A stretch of 64,000 nucleotides of DNA, taken from CAZLBC01 sp964557575 (GTDB lineage Bacteria > Planctomycetota > Phycisphaerae > SM23-33). Made by a program: the position numbers and the translations under genes. Position 1 is the first letter of the stretch, and the number at the start of each line of letters is the position of its first letter. Under the pieces are notes generated by a model. It worked only from the letters and a program-made list of their open reading frames with translations. It did not search any database and was not told where the DNA came from. The DNA lies in NCBI GenBank assembly GCA_964557575.1, contig CAZLBC010000007.1, forward strand, positions 39,511 to 103,510. The letters are read 5' to 3'. Positions 36,213 to 45,184 of this stretch are shown piece after piece.

Positions 36213-36345
36213 CAACAGATCCTTTGTCTAGTGTGATCCGAAAAAAACGACCGTGACCCCGCCTTTTCATTCACCGCGCACCGGCATGTACCGCCGAAAT
36301 TCCGGATCTCATTTCTTCACTTGTAAAATACTTAAGGAGGGAATT

Positions 36346-36381
36346 ATGGCACTGCGTCATTGTTCTGTCAAAATAAAATAG
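36346..36381 (+). CDS. Possible 11-residue leader peptide upstream of mnmE
   Basis: A perfect AAGGAGG at 36334-36340 stands six bases before ATG 36346. The frame encodes MALRHCSVKIK and ends with TAG at 36381, 66 bp before the probable mnmE start. The strength of the ribosome-binding site compared with mnmE itself, which has none, makes this worth recording. It may be a leader peptide or simply an upstream ribosome-loading site. No conservation data are available. Confidence 0.35.
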   Translation: MALRHCSVKIK

Positions 36382-36447
36382 AGGATTCAATTCGCTTATT
36401 TCGTGCGGCTTTTCACGCAGGCATTGAAATCGATTACAATAATCACT

Positions 36448-37905
36448 GTGTATCCTGCCGACGATACCATAGCCGCCGTCTGCACTGCCGCGGGAAAAGC
36501 ACCCGTCGCCACGGTCCGCACATCGGGCCGGCTGGCGTTTTCGATTGCCGAGAAGCTGTTTTTCCTCAACGGAAAGCCGGTCGTTCCGGACACGATACCG
36601 GGTTTCCGGGCACGGGAAGGTATCGTCGTCTGCAGTATCGGCGATCAGTGTCGGCGGTGCGCGTTTCCGGGCATTCTCTACTGCTTCAAAAAACCCAGGA
36701 GTTACACCCGGGAAGACGTGATTGAAATCCAGATGCCGGGATGCCCCGAAACGGCGGGAACCCTGCTGGAAAACATGATCGCCTGCGGGGCGCGGCGGGC
36801 CGAAGCGGGAGAATTTACGGCACGGGCGTTTTTTTCGGGCCGCCTGGATCTTTCGCAGGCCGAGGCGGTCGCCGACATTGTTCACGCCGAAAGCGAAGCG
36901 GCTCTGCGGTCCGGTCTCGCCGCGCTGGACGGCCGGATTCACCAACTCTGCGAAGACACGGCAAACGAATTGACCGAAATACTGGCTGCCGTGGAAGCGT
37001 CGATCGATCTCGCCGAAGAAGACATCCAAACGGCCCCGACCGGGCTGGTATCCGCGCGGCTCGACGGGATCGCGTCACACCTCGAAGACATCGCCGATTC
37101 CGCCGGATCGATCCCCGACCGGTCCTGGATGCCCCGCGTCGCGATGGCCGGCCGGGCCAACGTCGGCAAGAGTTCCCTCGTCAACACGATGACCGAAACG
37201 GAGAGGACCATAACCTCATCCCTGGCGGGAACGACCAGAGACATCCTTTCCACGCCGCTGCATCTCGACTGCGGCGCAACCGTCGAACTGCTTGATATCG
37301 CGGGGTTTCTTCATAACGACCACGGCGATCCGCTGCTTGCCGCGCGGGCCCAGGACGCATCCCGCCGGGCGACGGCCGAGGCGGATATCGTGGTGTTCGT
37401 CCTCGACGCCGCGGCCGGCGACAATTACGGCGACGACATCGATCTTCTCCGGGAACTCAGGGAACGCAACCCGACGGCGCCGGTTATTGTGACGGTGAAT
37501 AAAATCGACGCGGCGGAGGGACCGGGCGGAACCGTGTACGCGGCGATCGCCGACGCCGTCGACGCCGCCCCGGCCCCGTTCTCGACAGTCGAAACCTCGG
37601 CAATGACGGGAGCCGGTGTTGACGAACTCAAGCGCACGATCGCCGCAGTGCTCAACCTCAAGACATTCCGCGGCGGCGCGGCGGTCGGACTGCACGATCG
37701 TCAGAGAAAGTGCCTGCGAACGGCGGCCGCGTTGATCAGGGAATGTGTGGCGGTTGTCAACAGCGCAAACGAATTGGCGGACAGCGCGGAAAAGGCCTCG
37801 ATTGATCTCCGCTCGGCAATGGGAACGCTGGGTGAAATTTCCGGACAGATAGTGAACGAAGACGTGCTGGGAACGATCTTTTCGCGGTTTTGCGTCGGCA
37901 AGTGA
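36448..37905 (+). CDS. mnmE: tRNA-modifying GTPase MnmE
   Basis: MnmE with MnmG adds the 5-(carboxymethyl)aminomethyl group to wobble uridine of certain tRNAs. The 485-residue protein has the N-terminal folate-binding domain (DTIAAVCTAAGKAPVATVRT, AEAGEFTARAFFSGRLDL). A G domain inserted in helices has G1 GRANVGKSS, G3 DIAGF in place of the usual DTAG, and G4 NKID. The C-terminus is CVGK, close to the family CIGK. The N-terminal segment between DTI and the conserved GEFT is somewhat divergent. GTG 36448 is favoured by the family start; GTG 36403 is also in frame. It is convergent with the PH-domain gene. Confidence 0.92.
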   Translation: MYPADDTIAAVCTAAGKAPVATVRTSGRLAFSIAEKLFFLNGKPVVPDTIPGFRAREGIVVCSIGDQCRRCAFPGILYCFKKPRSYTREDVIEIQMPGCPETAGTLLENMIACGARRAEAGEFTARAFFSGRLDLSQAEAVADIVHAESEAALRSGLAALDGRIHQLCEDTANELTEILAAVEASIDLAEEDIQTAPTGLVSARLDGIASHLEDIADSAGSIPDRSWMPRVAMAGRANVGKSSLVNTMTETERTITSSLAGTTRDILSTPLHLDCGATVELLDIAGFLHNDHGDPLLAARAQDASRRATAEADIVVFVLDAAAGDNYGDDIDLLRELRERNPTAPVIVTVNKIDAAEGPGGTVYAAIADAVDAAPAPFSTVETSAMTGAGVDELKRTIAAVLNLKTFRGGAAVGLHDRQRKCLRTAAALIRECVAVVNSANELADSAEKASIDLRSAMGTLGEISGQIVNEDVLGTIFSRFCVGK

Positions 37906-37920
37906 CCGGTAGGCCGGCTG

Positions 37921-38469
37921 TTATTCCCTGCCCCGGGCGGAAATCGCCGCCCGGCGAATCTCGCGGGCGATTTCATCGGCACTGCGCAGATGAATCCAGT
38001 CCGGCCGCGCATAGGGATTGTCCTCGACGGTAAAGGCAAGGCTGCCGGTGCCAAGCAACCGTTCGGCCCCGTAATGTACCACGACCACGTCACTGATCCT
38101 GACCAGGGGGCATTCGAATACATCCGGTTTCCATCCTCCCTGCATGGTCAGAAGCCGCCGGTCGGTGAGGACATACAGCCTGCTGATCCATCGGAGCGCG
38201 GCGATCGCAATGTACATGCCCCCCCACAGGAAGCCCGCGGTAAACACAACCGCGGCAACGGCATACGGAATGCCGCCCGTGTATTTTTCGTATCCCCACA
38301 GCCCGGCAACAATGACCACGGCCATCGCGATTCCCGGAACGGCGCGGAGAGGAATAAACCATATGCTCGGTCTGACGGCCAGGATAATCACTTCGTCGCC
38401 GCGGACAACGGCCTCGGGAACCAGCCCGGCCGCGGCCGAACGGGCTATCGCTTCGCCGGCGGGACTCAT
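37921..38469 (-). CDS. Bacterial PH-domain membrane protein
   Basis: This 182-residue protein has two membrane helices at about residues 37-62 and 68-92 (AVPGIAMAVVIVAGLW, AVAAVVFTAGFLWGGMY). A bacterial PH (bPH2/YdbS-type) domain follows: LYVLTDRRLLTMQGGW, ISDVVVVHYGAERLLGTGS and ADEIAREIRRA. Such proteins are membrane-anchored and of unknown function. The start codon overlaps the stop of hpt (TGATG type), indicating translational coupling. Confidence 0.85.
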   Translation of the reverse strand: MSPAGEAIARSAAAGLVPEAVVRGDEVIILAVRPSIWFIPLRAVPGIAMAVVIVAGLWGYEKYTGGIPYAVAAVVFTAGFLWGGMYIAIAALRWISRLYVLTDRRLLTMQGGWKPDVFECPLVRISDVVVVHYGAERLLGTGSLAFTVEDNPYARPDWIHLRSADEIAREIRRAAISARGRE

Positions 38470-39059
38470 GCGCGTCCCTCCCGCCGGGCAATCATATCGG
38501 GGGACAGCACACCGATGCAGGGCAGGTTTCGATAGAGGCCGTTGTAATCGAGGCCGTAACCGACGACAAATTCGCCGGGGATATCAAAGCCGACAAAATC
38601 GACGCGTTCCTCCCGTTCGGGCAGATCAGGCCTCGATTTTCGCAGTAATGCACATGAATGAATCCCGGCCGCGCCGGAGGAAACCACGGCATCCATGAGG
38701 AACCGCATCGTTTCTCCGCTGTCATAAATATCGTCGACGATCAGCACATCGTGTCCGTCCAGACGCGCCGGCGGAGGCAGCCGGAAACGGCACCCCCGGG
38801 ACCGGGTATGCGCCCCGGGATAGGAGCTGATCGATACCGGCTCGACCCGTATCTTGAGCGGCAGCCGGCGAATAAGATCCGAAACGAATACCAGGGAACC
38901 CGTCAACACCGGAAGAATCGTCAACTCGCGGCCGTCAAAAACCATCGAGATCTCCGCGGACAACGCATTTACGCGGGCCTCTATCTGTTCCGGCGTCACC
39001 AGAACCTTCTGAAGTACCCGGCCGTCATAATCGCTTCCGGTTGTACCACGCGCATTCAT
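38466..39059 (-). CDS. hpt: Hypoxanthine phosphoribosyltransferase
   Basis: The enzyme salvages hypoxanthine and guanine with PRPP. The 197-residue product has the PRPP motif VLIVDDIYDSGETM and the C-terminal flap and purine site VGFDIPGEFVVGYGLDYN and YRNLPCIGVL. N-terminal VLVTPEQIEARVNALSAEI aligns with the usual start region. ATG 39059 was chosen; the frame stays open to 39212 but that part is unlike the family. Overlap with the PH-domain gene suggests an operon. Confidence 0.92.
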   Translation of the reverse strand: MNARGTTGSDYDGRVLQKVLVTPEQIEARVNALSAEISMVFDGRELTILPVLTGSLVFVSDLIRRLPLKIRVEPVSISSYPGAHTRSRGCRFRLPPPARLDGHDVLIVDDIYDSGETMRFLMDAVVSSGAAGIHSCALLRKSRPDLPEREERVDFVGFDIPGEFVVGYGLDYNGLYRNLPCIGVLSPDMIARREGRA

Positions 39060-39250
39060 GGATGATATGATATCTTCGACCCGCTCCCGTTTCAGCAACT
39101 CATCCGCATTTTTTGCTTTGCTCGACAAATACGAGTAACCACCTTCCGTCAGACGGTGTATAAACCCATGTACATGGCGATGTCCGTATTTCGGTAATGC
39201 GACGAACACCAAAAATCCGACAAATACTCTGGAGAATAACCTGATTACTG

Positions 39251-39278
39251 TATATAGTAGCCGATGGAATCATTTACA
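39251..39278 (+). promoter_or_regulatory. Conserved 28-bp upstream motif, copy 2
   Basis: TATATA at 39251-39256 is followed by GTAGCCGATGGAATCATTTA plus CA, 23 of 28 positions identical to the block at 19904-19931. It ends 25 bp before the ATG at 39304, leaving room for the AAAGGAG ribosome-binding site. Confidence 0.4.
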
Positions 39279-39303
39279 TGATTGGCACACAAAGGAGAGA
39301 ATA

Positions 39304-41208
39304 ATGAACAAAAGACAACTGTTTATCGCGTTTGCGATTACTACGGTTTTTGCCGGCGGACTCCCGGTACTGGCCGCAGGCGGCAACGAGGAACCGATCG
39401 GGCCGGATCCCAATCAACCCGCCGCCGGCAACATACTGGAGATCATTCCCGCCGATGCCCTCAGCTTCATCGCCGCGCCGAACCTGAAGGACATGCTCGC
39501 CGCCGTTGAAAAGATGGCGGTCAAGACGGGGCTCAACGAGTCCATGCCGATCGCCCCCGGTTCGACGCTGCCGATGCTCTCCAGCGCAGTCGGTCTCGGT
39601 AAAGGATTCAATCCGAACGGCGGGGTCGCCCTGGTCATAACCGATCTGGCCAAATCGGGCCTGAACCCCGAGACGCTCGCCACCAATCCCGAGATGGCCA
39701 TGGCCTCTCCCCCGTTTGCCATTGTCGTCGCCGGCAAGAGCGTGGAAACCGCCTTCCCGAAAATGATACAGAAAACCCCGGAAGGAAAAACAGCCTTCAT
39801 GCTGCCGGGTCTCGGCCCCGCGCAAACCAGGAAGATCGGCGATTACATCGTCATCAGCCCCAACCCGAAGGTCATCGCCCAGTTCGGCGCCGGTAACGGC
39901 ATTCTGAAATCCATGCCGGCTGCCGAGAAGAACGTCATCGAATCCTGCAGTGCTTCACTGTACTACAACATCAGGGCGGCTGCGCCCCTTATTGAAAAGC
40001 TCCTGGAAGCGCAGGAGAAGAAGATGAAGGAGTCGCAACCCGGCGCGGAGCAACCCGGCGCGATGATGGGCCCCATGGGCGAGATGTTCGACATGATGAA
40101 GCTCTCCACCGACATGATGAAACAGGTGCAGGGCATGGCAATGGGCCTGAAAATGTCCGATACGGGCATAGCGATCGACATGGCCGTGGATTATGTCCCC
40201 GGCACCAGCCTCGCCGAGCAGGTCGCCTCCCTCAAGCCGGCCGCCGCATCACTTCTCGGCAAATTGCCGGCAAACCTGTGGGTCATGGCCGGCGGCATGA
40301 CGGCGAATTTCAAGATCGACAAGAAAACCCTGGTCGATGCCATCGACATGCTCGATACGCTGCTGAAGCAGGAGGGCATCGCCGTCTCGGATGATATCAA
40401 ACAAAAAGTCATCAACCTCGCGCTGTCATTCGGGGACGAGATTACCGCCGTGCGGTTCGCGGGCGGCAGCCCGGTCGGCCAAGGAGTCTTCAGCCTGTCC
40501 GTGGTTTTGTCCTGCAAGGATGCGGCAAAGATGAAGGTGTTGATGGGGCAGGAATGCACGCTCATCAACGACATCGTGCAGACCGTCCTGGCCCCGAAGG
40601 AACCCGATTTCAAGTCCCTGAAATTCGAGTACGTCAAGGGCGCCGACAGCGTCGGCAGCATGACCGTTGATGCCGTTGAAATGAAACACGCCTCTCTCGC
40701 CGAACTCGACGAGCAGCAAAAGAAGAAGATGGCCAGCGTTATCGGCGAGGACAAGATGCGCGCGCTGGTTGCGTCCCCTGACGCGAAAACCGTTATCGTC
40801 ACGTTCGGCGGCGGGATGAAATTCCTCCAGGAGGCGGTTGCCGCCGCCGCGAAAGGCGGCGCAATCCAGAGTGATCCCGGCGTTGCCGCGGCCCTGAAGG
40901 AACTGCCGGACAAACGGTATTTCACGATGGTCTTCAGCATGAAGAACCTCCTGAAGGCGATCCGGCTGGCTGCAGCGAAGGTGGGCGAAGAACCCGACCT
41001 GCCCCCCTCGCTGAAGATCGATACCGACGTTCCGGTCGCAATGGGCGCGACGGCCGAGGGCAACACCGCCAGGATGACCATTTTCGCCCCGGCGGAACTG
41101 ATCAAGCAGGTCTACAACGCCGCCATGACGGCGCAGAGGAAGCAGGCGGAGTCGAGCGGAACGGCCGACAGCACGGCGAAACCCGCCCCGAAACCGTCGG
41201 ATTTCTAG
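39304..41208 (+). CDS. Secreted planctomycete-type hypothetical protein
   Basis: This 634-residue protein has a signal peptide (MNKRQLFIAFAITTVFAGGL) and cleavage likely after LAA near residue 25. The mature part is alternating alpha/beta with recurring DUF3352-like pieces: EIIPADALSFIAAPNLKDM, KIGDYIVISPNPKVI and LWVMAGGMTANFKI. A Met-rich stretch lies near residues 250-285 (GAMMGPMGEMFDMMK). The end is a Pro/Ala/Lys-rich tail. No catalytic residues are recognised. AAAGGAG is well placed before ATG 39304 and the conserved upstream motif stands at 39251. A strong terminator follows at 41227, so it is a monocistronic unit, probably well expressed. Confidence 0.8.
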   Translation: MNKRQLFIAFAITTVFAGGLPVLAAGGNEEPIGPDPNQPAAGNILEIIPADALSFIAAPNLKDMLAAVEKMAVKTGLNESMPIAPGSTLPMLSSAVGLGKGFNPNGGVALVITDLAKSGLNPETLATNPEMAMASPPFAIVVAGKSVETAFPKMIQKTPEGKTAFMLPGLGPAQTRKIGDYIVISPNPKVIAQFGAGNGILKSMPAAEKNVIESCSASLYYNIRAAAPLIEKLLEAQEKKMKESQPGAEQPGAMMGPMGEMFDMMKLSTDMMKQVQGMAMGLKMSDTGIAIDMAVDYVPGTSLAEQVASLKPAAASLLGKLPANLWVMAGGMTANFKIDKKTLVDAIDMLDTLLKQEGIAVSDDIKQKVINLALSFGDEITAVRFAGGSPVGQGVFSLSVVLSCKDAAKMKVLMGQECTLINDIVQTVLAPKEPDFKSLKFEYVKGADSVGSMTVDAVEMKHASLAELDEQQKKKMASVIGEDKMRALVASPDAKTVIVTFGGGMKFLQEAVAAAAKGGAIQSDPGVAAALKELPDKRYFTMVFSMKNLLKAIRLAAAKVGEEPDLPPSLKIDTDVPVAMGATAEGNTARMTIFAPAELIKQVYNAAMTAQRKQAESSGTADSTAKPAPKPSDF

Positions 41209-41226
41209 CAGTTGCACACGTAATAC

Positions 41227-41262
41227 AAAAGGGCGGGAGCCGCACGGCTCCCGCCCTTTTTT
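41227..41262 (+). terminator. Strong intrinsic terminator, probably bidirectional
   Basis: AAAAGGGCGGGAGCC at 41227-41241, loop GCAC and the perfect complement at 41246-41260 form a 15-bp stem. It ends in a T run on the plus strand and an A run at its left foot. It serves the gene ending at 41208 and the convergent gene ending at 41282. Confidence 0.9.
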
Positions 41263-41281
41263 TGTACTGTGCCCTGCCGCG

Positions 41282-41698
41282 TTACTCCCCGATGATCTTC
41301 ACGAGAAGCCGCTTGCGCCGCATGCCGTCGAACTCGTAGTAGAAGATATGCTCCCAGGGGCCGAGGTGCAGCCGGCCGTCCGTGATGGCGACCACGACCT
41401 CCCTGCCCATCACCTGCCGCTTGAGGTGGGCGTCGGCGTTGTCCTCCGCCCCGTTGTGCCGGTACCGGTCGTACGGTTTTTCGGGGGCGAGCCCCTCCAG
41501 CCACACCTCGTAGTCGTGGTGCAGGCCGGACTCGTTGTCGTTGATAAATACGCTCGCCGTAATGTGCATCGCGTTGACGAGGACCATCCCGTCGGTCACC
41601 CCGCTCTCGGCCACGAGCTGTTCGACCTCATTGTGGATCGAAACAATCTGTCGCCTCTGCGGAACGTTCATCCAGATTTCCCTGGTCAGTGTTTTCAT
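41282..41698 (-). CDS. YjbQ family protein
   Basis: This 138-residue protein has the UPF0047/YjbQ motifs VLVNAMHITASVFINDNE, RHNGAEDNADAHLKRQVMG and LHLGPWEHIFYYEFDG with conserved His residues. Some members have weak thiamine-phosphate synthase activity when over-expressed, but the native role is not established. The length is normal for the family. It is convergent with the secreted protein gene across the terminator and divergent from the radical SAM gene. Confidence 0.92.
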   Translation of the reverse strand: MKTLTREIWMNVPQRRQIVSIHNEVEQLVAESGVTDGMVLVNAMHITASVFINDNESGLHHDYEVWLEGLAPEKPYDRYRHNGAEDNADAHLKRQVMGREVVVAITDGRLHLGPWEHIFYYEFDGMRRKRLLVKIIGE

Positions 41699-41788
41699 AA
41701 ATCACCTCTTGGGGTTACAGTATCGTTGAGATGACAGCGTACGCAAACACGACACGCATGGCAACGTTCTATCCATAAAAGCGGTTCA

Positions 41789-43573
41789 ATGGACAACATC
41801 GAGCGACTGATCGACAGCAGAATGCTGCCCGCGGTACGGCAGCCGGGGCAGTACATCGGCATGGAGACGAACGCGCGGCGGAAAGACCCGCGCGCGGCGG
41901 CGGTGCGGTTCGTGTTCGCGTTTCCCGACGCCTACCGGGTCGGCATCTGCCATCTCGGCAGCCGCTGCCTGTACCACGCCGTCAACGACCTGGACTTCGC
42001 GGCGGCCGATCGCGCCTACTGTCCGCTGATCGACGCCGAGCAGGTCATGCGCGCAGAAAACATACCCCTGTTCGGCTGGGAAAGCCGCTGCCCGATCGCA
42101 CAGTTCGACGCCGTCGGGTTCTCGCTGAGCTATGAACTCTGCGCGACAAACGTCCTCACGATGCTCGACCTGGCGGGTATACCGCTGAAAGCCGCCGACC
42201 GCTCGGATACCCATCCGCTGATCGTCGGCGGGGACGCGCTGGCGGATGCGCCCGAACCGCTGGCTGTCTTTTTCGACCTGTTCCTCCCCGGCGACGGCGA
42301 GCAGGCCGTGGTGGAACTCGCAAAAATCATCCGCGCGGGAAAAGCGTCGGGCATCGGCCGCGATGACCTTCTCGAGACGATAGCAAAAAACCACCCCTCC
42401 GCGTACGTACCCCGGTTTTACGAACCGTCGGGCCCCTGGCCGGCGCCGCCCCGTCCCGTTCGCGCCGACATTCCCCCGTTGATCCGCCGCGGTTGTATCG
42501 GTGATCTCGCGCACACGCCGCCGCTGCTCTCCTCGCGTCCCCTCGTGCCCACCATCGCGGGGATTCACGACCGCCTGTCCATAGAGATTATGCGGGGCTG
42601 TCCGAACGGCTGCCGATTCTGCCAGGCCGGGTGGCTTCGCCGGCCGGTTCGGCATCGACGGCAGGAGGATATCCTGGCAGCGATTCGCCAGGCCGTGGAC
42701 GCCACGGGCTACGACGAAATATCCCTGCTCAGCCTTTCGTCCGGGGACTATCCCGGACTCGACACACTGATCGACCGGTTGAACGCGGATCTTGCCGGCC
42801 GCCATGTCTCCATATCACTGCCCTCTCTCAGGACCGACGCGCAACTCGCCCTGCTGCCGAAACTGACCAGCGAAGTGCGGAAGGGAGGGCTGACGATAGC
42901 GGCCGAAGCAGGCAGTGAGCGGATGCGTCGCGCACTAGGCAAAAACATCTCCGAAAAAGATATGATCGAAGGCGTGACGGCCGCGTGGGAGGCCGGATAC
43001 CGGAGCGTCAAGGTATACTTCATCGCCGCCCTGCCCGGTGAAACCGAACAGGACGTCGCAGCCATCGTGGATCTCTGCCGCAGGCTCAGCGATACCCGCA
43101 GAGACTTTGACGGAAACCGCGGTGCCATCACAGCCTCCGTCTCCTGGTTCGTGCCGAAACCGCATACCCCCATGCAGTGGGACGGCATGCGGGAAGAGGA
43201 TTACCTGTGGCACACGAGGAAGACGCTGAAGGACCTGGCGCGCGGAACCCCCATACACCTGAAATTTCATCGCATCGAGCAATCACTGCTGGAATGCTTT
43301 ATCTGTCGGAACGGCCGGGAAGCCGCCAAAACGATCCATGCCGCCTGGAAAGCGGGCGCCCGCATGGATTCCTGGATAGAACACTGGAACTGGGAAACCT
43401 GGGTACGCGCCGCCGAGGAAACCGGGACCGACTTCGATGCGATCGTCCACTCGTCGCTCCGGCCGGCATCTGCCCTCCCCTGGTCCCACATATCATCCCC
43501 CGCAACGGAAGAAATCCTGCATCGCCAAAGGAAACTGATGAAGGATACCCTGCGGGACCCTAACCTGGCGTAA
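41789..43573 (+). CDS. B12-binding/radical SAM protein, TIGR03960-like
   Basis: This 594-residue protein matches the TIGR03960 family of unknown function. An N-terminal cobalamin-binding-like region (FAFPDAYRVGICHLGSR, LIVGGDALADAPEPLA) precedes a radical SAM domain near residue 270 with IEIMRGCPNGCRFCQAGW, whose three Cys bind the iron-sulphur cluster. Later motifs are TIAAEAGSERMRRALGKN, VKVYFIAALPGETEQDV and SWFVPKPHTPMQW. Many relatives carry a C-terminal DUF2344 domain, often as a separate gene; none is adjacent here. Substrate unknown, with tRNA or protein modification suspected in the family. The small zinc-ribbon gene is convergent after 13 bp. Confidence 0.9.
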   Translation: MDNIERLIDSRMLPAVRQPGQYIGMETNARRKDPRAAAVRFVFAFPDAYRVGICHLGSRCLYHAVNDLDFAAADRAYCPLIDAEQVMRAENIPLFGWESRCPIAQFDAVGFSLSYELCATNVLTMLDLAGIPLKAADRSDTHPLIVGGDALADAPEPLAVFFDLFLPGDGEQAVVELAKIIRAGKASGIGRDDLLETIAKNHPSAYVPRFYEPSGPWPAPPRPVRADIPPLIRRGCIGDLAHTPPLLSSRPLVPTIAGIHDRLSIEIMRGCPNGCRFCQAGWLRRPVRHRRQEDILAAIRQAVDATGYDEISLLSLSSGDYPGLDTLIDRLNADLAGRHVSISLPSLRTDAQLALLPKLTSEVRKGGLTIAAEAGSERMRRALGKNISEKDMIEGVTAAWEAGYRSVKVYFIAALPGETEQDVAAIVDLCRRLSDTRRDFDGNRGAITASVSWFVPKPHTPMQWDGMREEDYLWHTRKTLKDLARGTPIHLKFHRIEQSLLECFICRNGREAAKTIHAAWKAGARMDSWIEHWNWETWVRAAEETGTDFDAIVHSSLRPASALPWSHISSPATEEILHRQRKLMKDTLRDPNLA

Positions 43574-43586
43574 ACGCAGCGGAAAC

Positions 43587-43979
43587 TCAGCTCCCGGTTT
43601 TTTCCATGTTTTTTTCGACCGGCAAACCGGGACTGCCGCACAAGGGACACAGATTGTAGTACTTCCGCTCAAAGAGAAGGGTCTCGTACTCGTTCCGGCA
43701 GCCGGTACAGCGGTAGAGGACGCTGGGGCCATCCTTGGAATACACGACTCTCGTTTTTCTCGGCGGGACCCTTTCGCCGTCTTCAGAATAAGCGTAAAAT
43801 CTTACACCTTTTCTTTTTATGTTTCTTTTTACGCTCAGGTAGGACTGGGGAAGACGCAAAACAGACCCGCACCGCGGGCACCTGCCCTTACCTCCCATGT
43901 ATTCACTGGTAAAACACAGGTACAAACCGCATATACCGCAATGAATATCTATCGTATTGTCGTTGTCCGCTTGACTCAC
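43587..43979 (-). CDS. Small double zinc-ribbon protein
   Basis: About 130 residues with two zinc ribbons: CGICGLYLCF paired with GKGRCPRCGSV, and CTGCRNEYE paired with CPLCG. Between them is VRFYAYSEDGERVPPRKTR. The order and spacing match the first 115 residues of the protein at 13577 (CSTCGLYI, GKGRCPRC, CNDC, CPSC), so the two are paralogues. GTG 43979 is a tentative start; TTG 44000 is also possible. It is less GC-rich than its neighbours. Function unknown. Confidence 0.75.
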   Translation of the reverse strand: MSQADNDNTIDIHCGICGLYLCFTSEYMGGKGRCPRCGSVLRLPQSYLSVKRNIKRKGVRFYAYSEDGERVPPRKTRVVYSKDGPSVLYRCTGCRNEYETLLFERKYYNLCPLCGSPGLPVEKNMEKTGS

Positions 43980-44106
43980 TCTTCCCGCAACCTTCGACAA
44001 AAAAACGGCATCTAATTGAAATAAATCGACTTATACGCCGAACAGCTCTCCAGAAACCAGTTCCCTGTTTCAAAAATGACAGGCGATTATACCGCAAACA
44101 GAACGG

Positions 44107-45066
44107 TTATGTCCAGAGTATTTTTGACGCCTCGAAAATCGGTCCGTCACTGCAGCAGAGGCGGTACGACCACCCCTCGCGGGAGGCATCGGCGAGCTTC
44201 ACCGTACAGGACTGGCAGGTTCCCATTCCGCAGGCCATGTTTCTTTCCATGGAGACATAGCAGGTCAACCCGCCGGATGCGGACAGCGCGGACACCGCCC
44301 TCATCATGGGTTCCGGACCGCAACAATAGACCACCGTCGCGTCTGCATCCGCAGGACGCCGGGCGAGCCATCGCTCGAACAGGACCGTTACCAACCCCGC
44401 GTAGCCGACCGTACCGTCGTCGGTTGAAATCGCCGTGGGCATCCCCAGTTCCTCGAATGCGCGGCAACAGAACGAGGGCTTCCCGTCCCGGTCTGCGGGA
44501 TCGGAACCTGCCGAAAGAAAAAGGTGCTCCGCCGACGTGACGCCGGCAAGAACCGTCGCGGAAATCCCCCGTCCGGCGAGTTCCCTGCCGAGATACACCA
44601 GCGGGGGAATCCCGACACCCCCGCCGACCAGCACCGCCGCCCGGCAATCGCCGGGCACCGGAAACGAATTGCCCAGGGGACCGATGATCGACATGCTGTC
44701 ACCCGCCGCACACCCGGCCAGCCGCCGGGTACCGATACCGACAACGCGATAGATAATATCGAGTTCCGCTGTTTCTCCGCCGTGCCGGACCCCCGCCAGT
44801 GAAAAAGGCCTGCGCAGAAACGGTTCGGCTTCGACAAGCTCCGCCTGCTGCAATACCGGCGGCTTGTTATCCACCCATTCGACCGTTCGCTCGCCGAAAT
44901 CCTCGCCGGGCGCACTGCACTGCACCTGGATGAAATTACCGGGCGTGCACGGTGGAAACCCGGGTGCCGCAAGAGTCATCAGAAAATGATCCTTGCACAA
45001 TTCGCGGTTTTCGCGTACGGCCGCGGTGAAGACGCCTCGTTTCGAACAGTCCGGTGTATCGTCCAT
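44107..45066 (-). CDS. pyrK: Dihydroorotate dehydrogenase electron transfer subunit-like
   Basis: This 319-residue protein has an FAD-binding barrel (RRPFSLAGVRHGG), an NAD-binding part (AAVLVGGGVGIPPLVYLGREL and VVYCCGPEPMM) and a C-terminal [2Fe-2S] cluster motif MERNMACGMGTCQSCTVK with a fourth Cys near YRLCCSDGP. This is the PyrK architecture, passing electrons between NAD and the PyrD type B catalytic subunit in pyrimidine synthesis. It is longer at the N-terminus and between the barrel parts than typical PyrK (about 260 residues). pyrD is not in the window. It is divergent from argH. Confidence 0.9.
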   Translation of the reverse strand: MDDTPDCSKRGVFTAAVRENRELCKDHFLMTLAAPGFPPCTPGNFIQVQCSAPGEDFGERTVEWVDNKPPVLQQAELVEAEPFLRRPFSLAGVRHGGETAELDIIYRVVGIGTRRLAGCAAGDSMSIIGPLGNSFPVPGDCRAAVLVGGGVGIPPLVYLGRELAGRGISATVLAGVTSAEHLFLSAGSDPADRDGKPSFCCRAFEELGMPTAISTDDGTVGYAGLVTVLFERWLARRPADADATVVYCCGPEPMMRAVSALSASGGLTCYVSMERNMACGMGTCQSCTVKLADASREGWSYRLCCSDGPIFEASKILWT

Positions 45067-45184
45067 ATCTCTCTTTTACACCAATTTATAAGACGCTGCA
45101 ACGTTGACAGCCCGTATCGGGGGCCATAACATCTTGAACGGTACTCAGTGTGATTCCACCCGGCACACCATTCTGCAGGCAACG

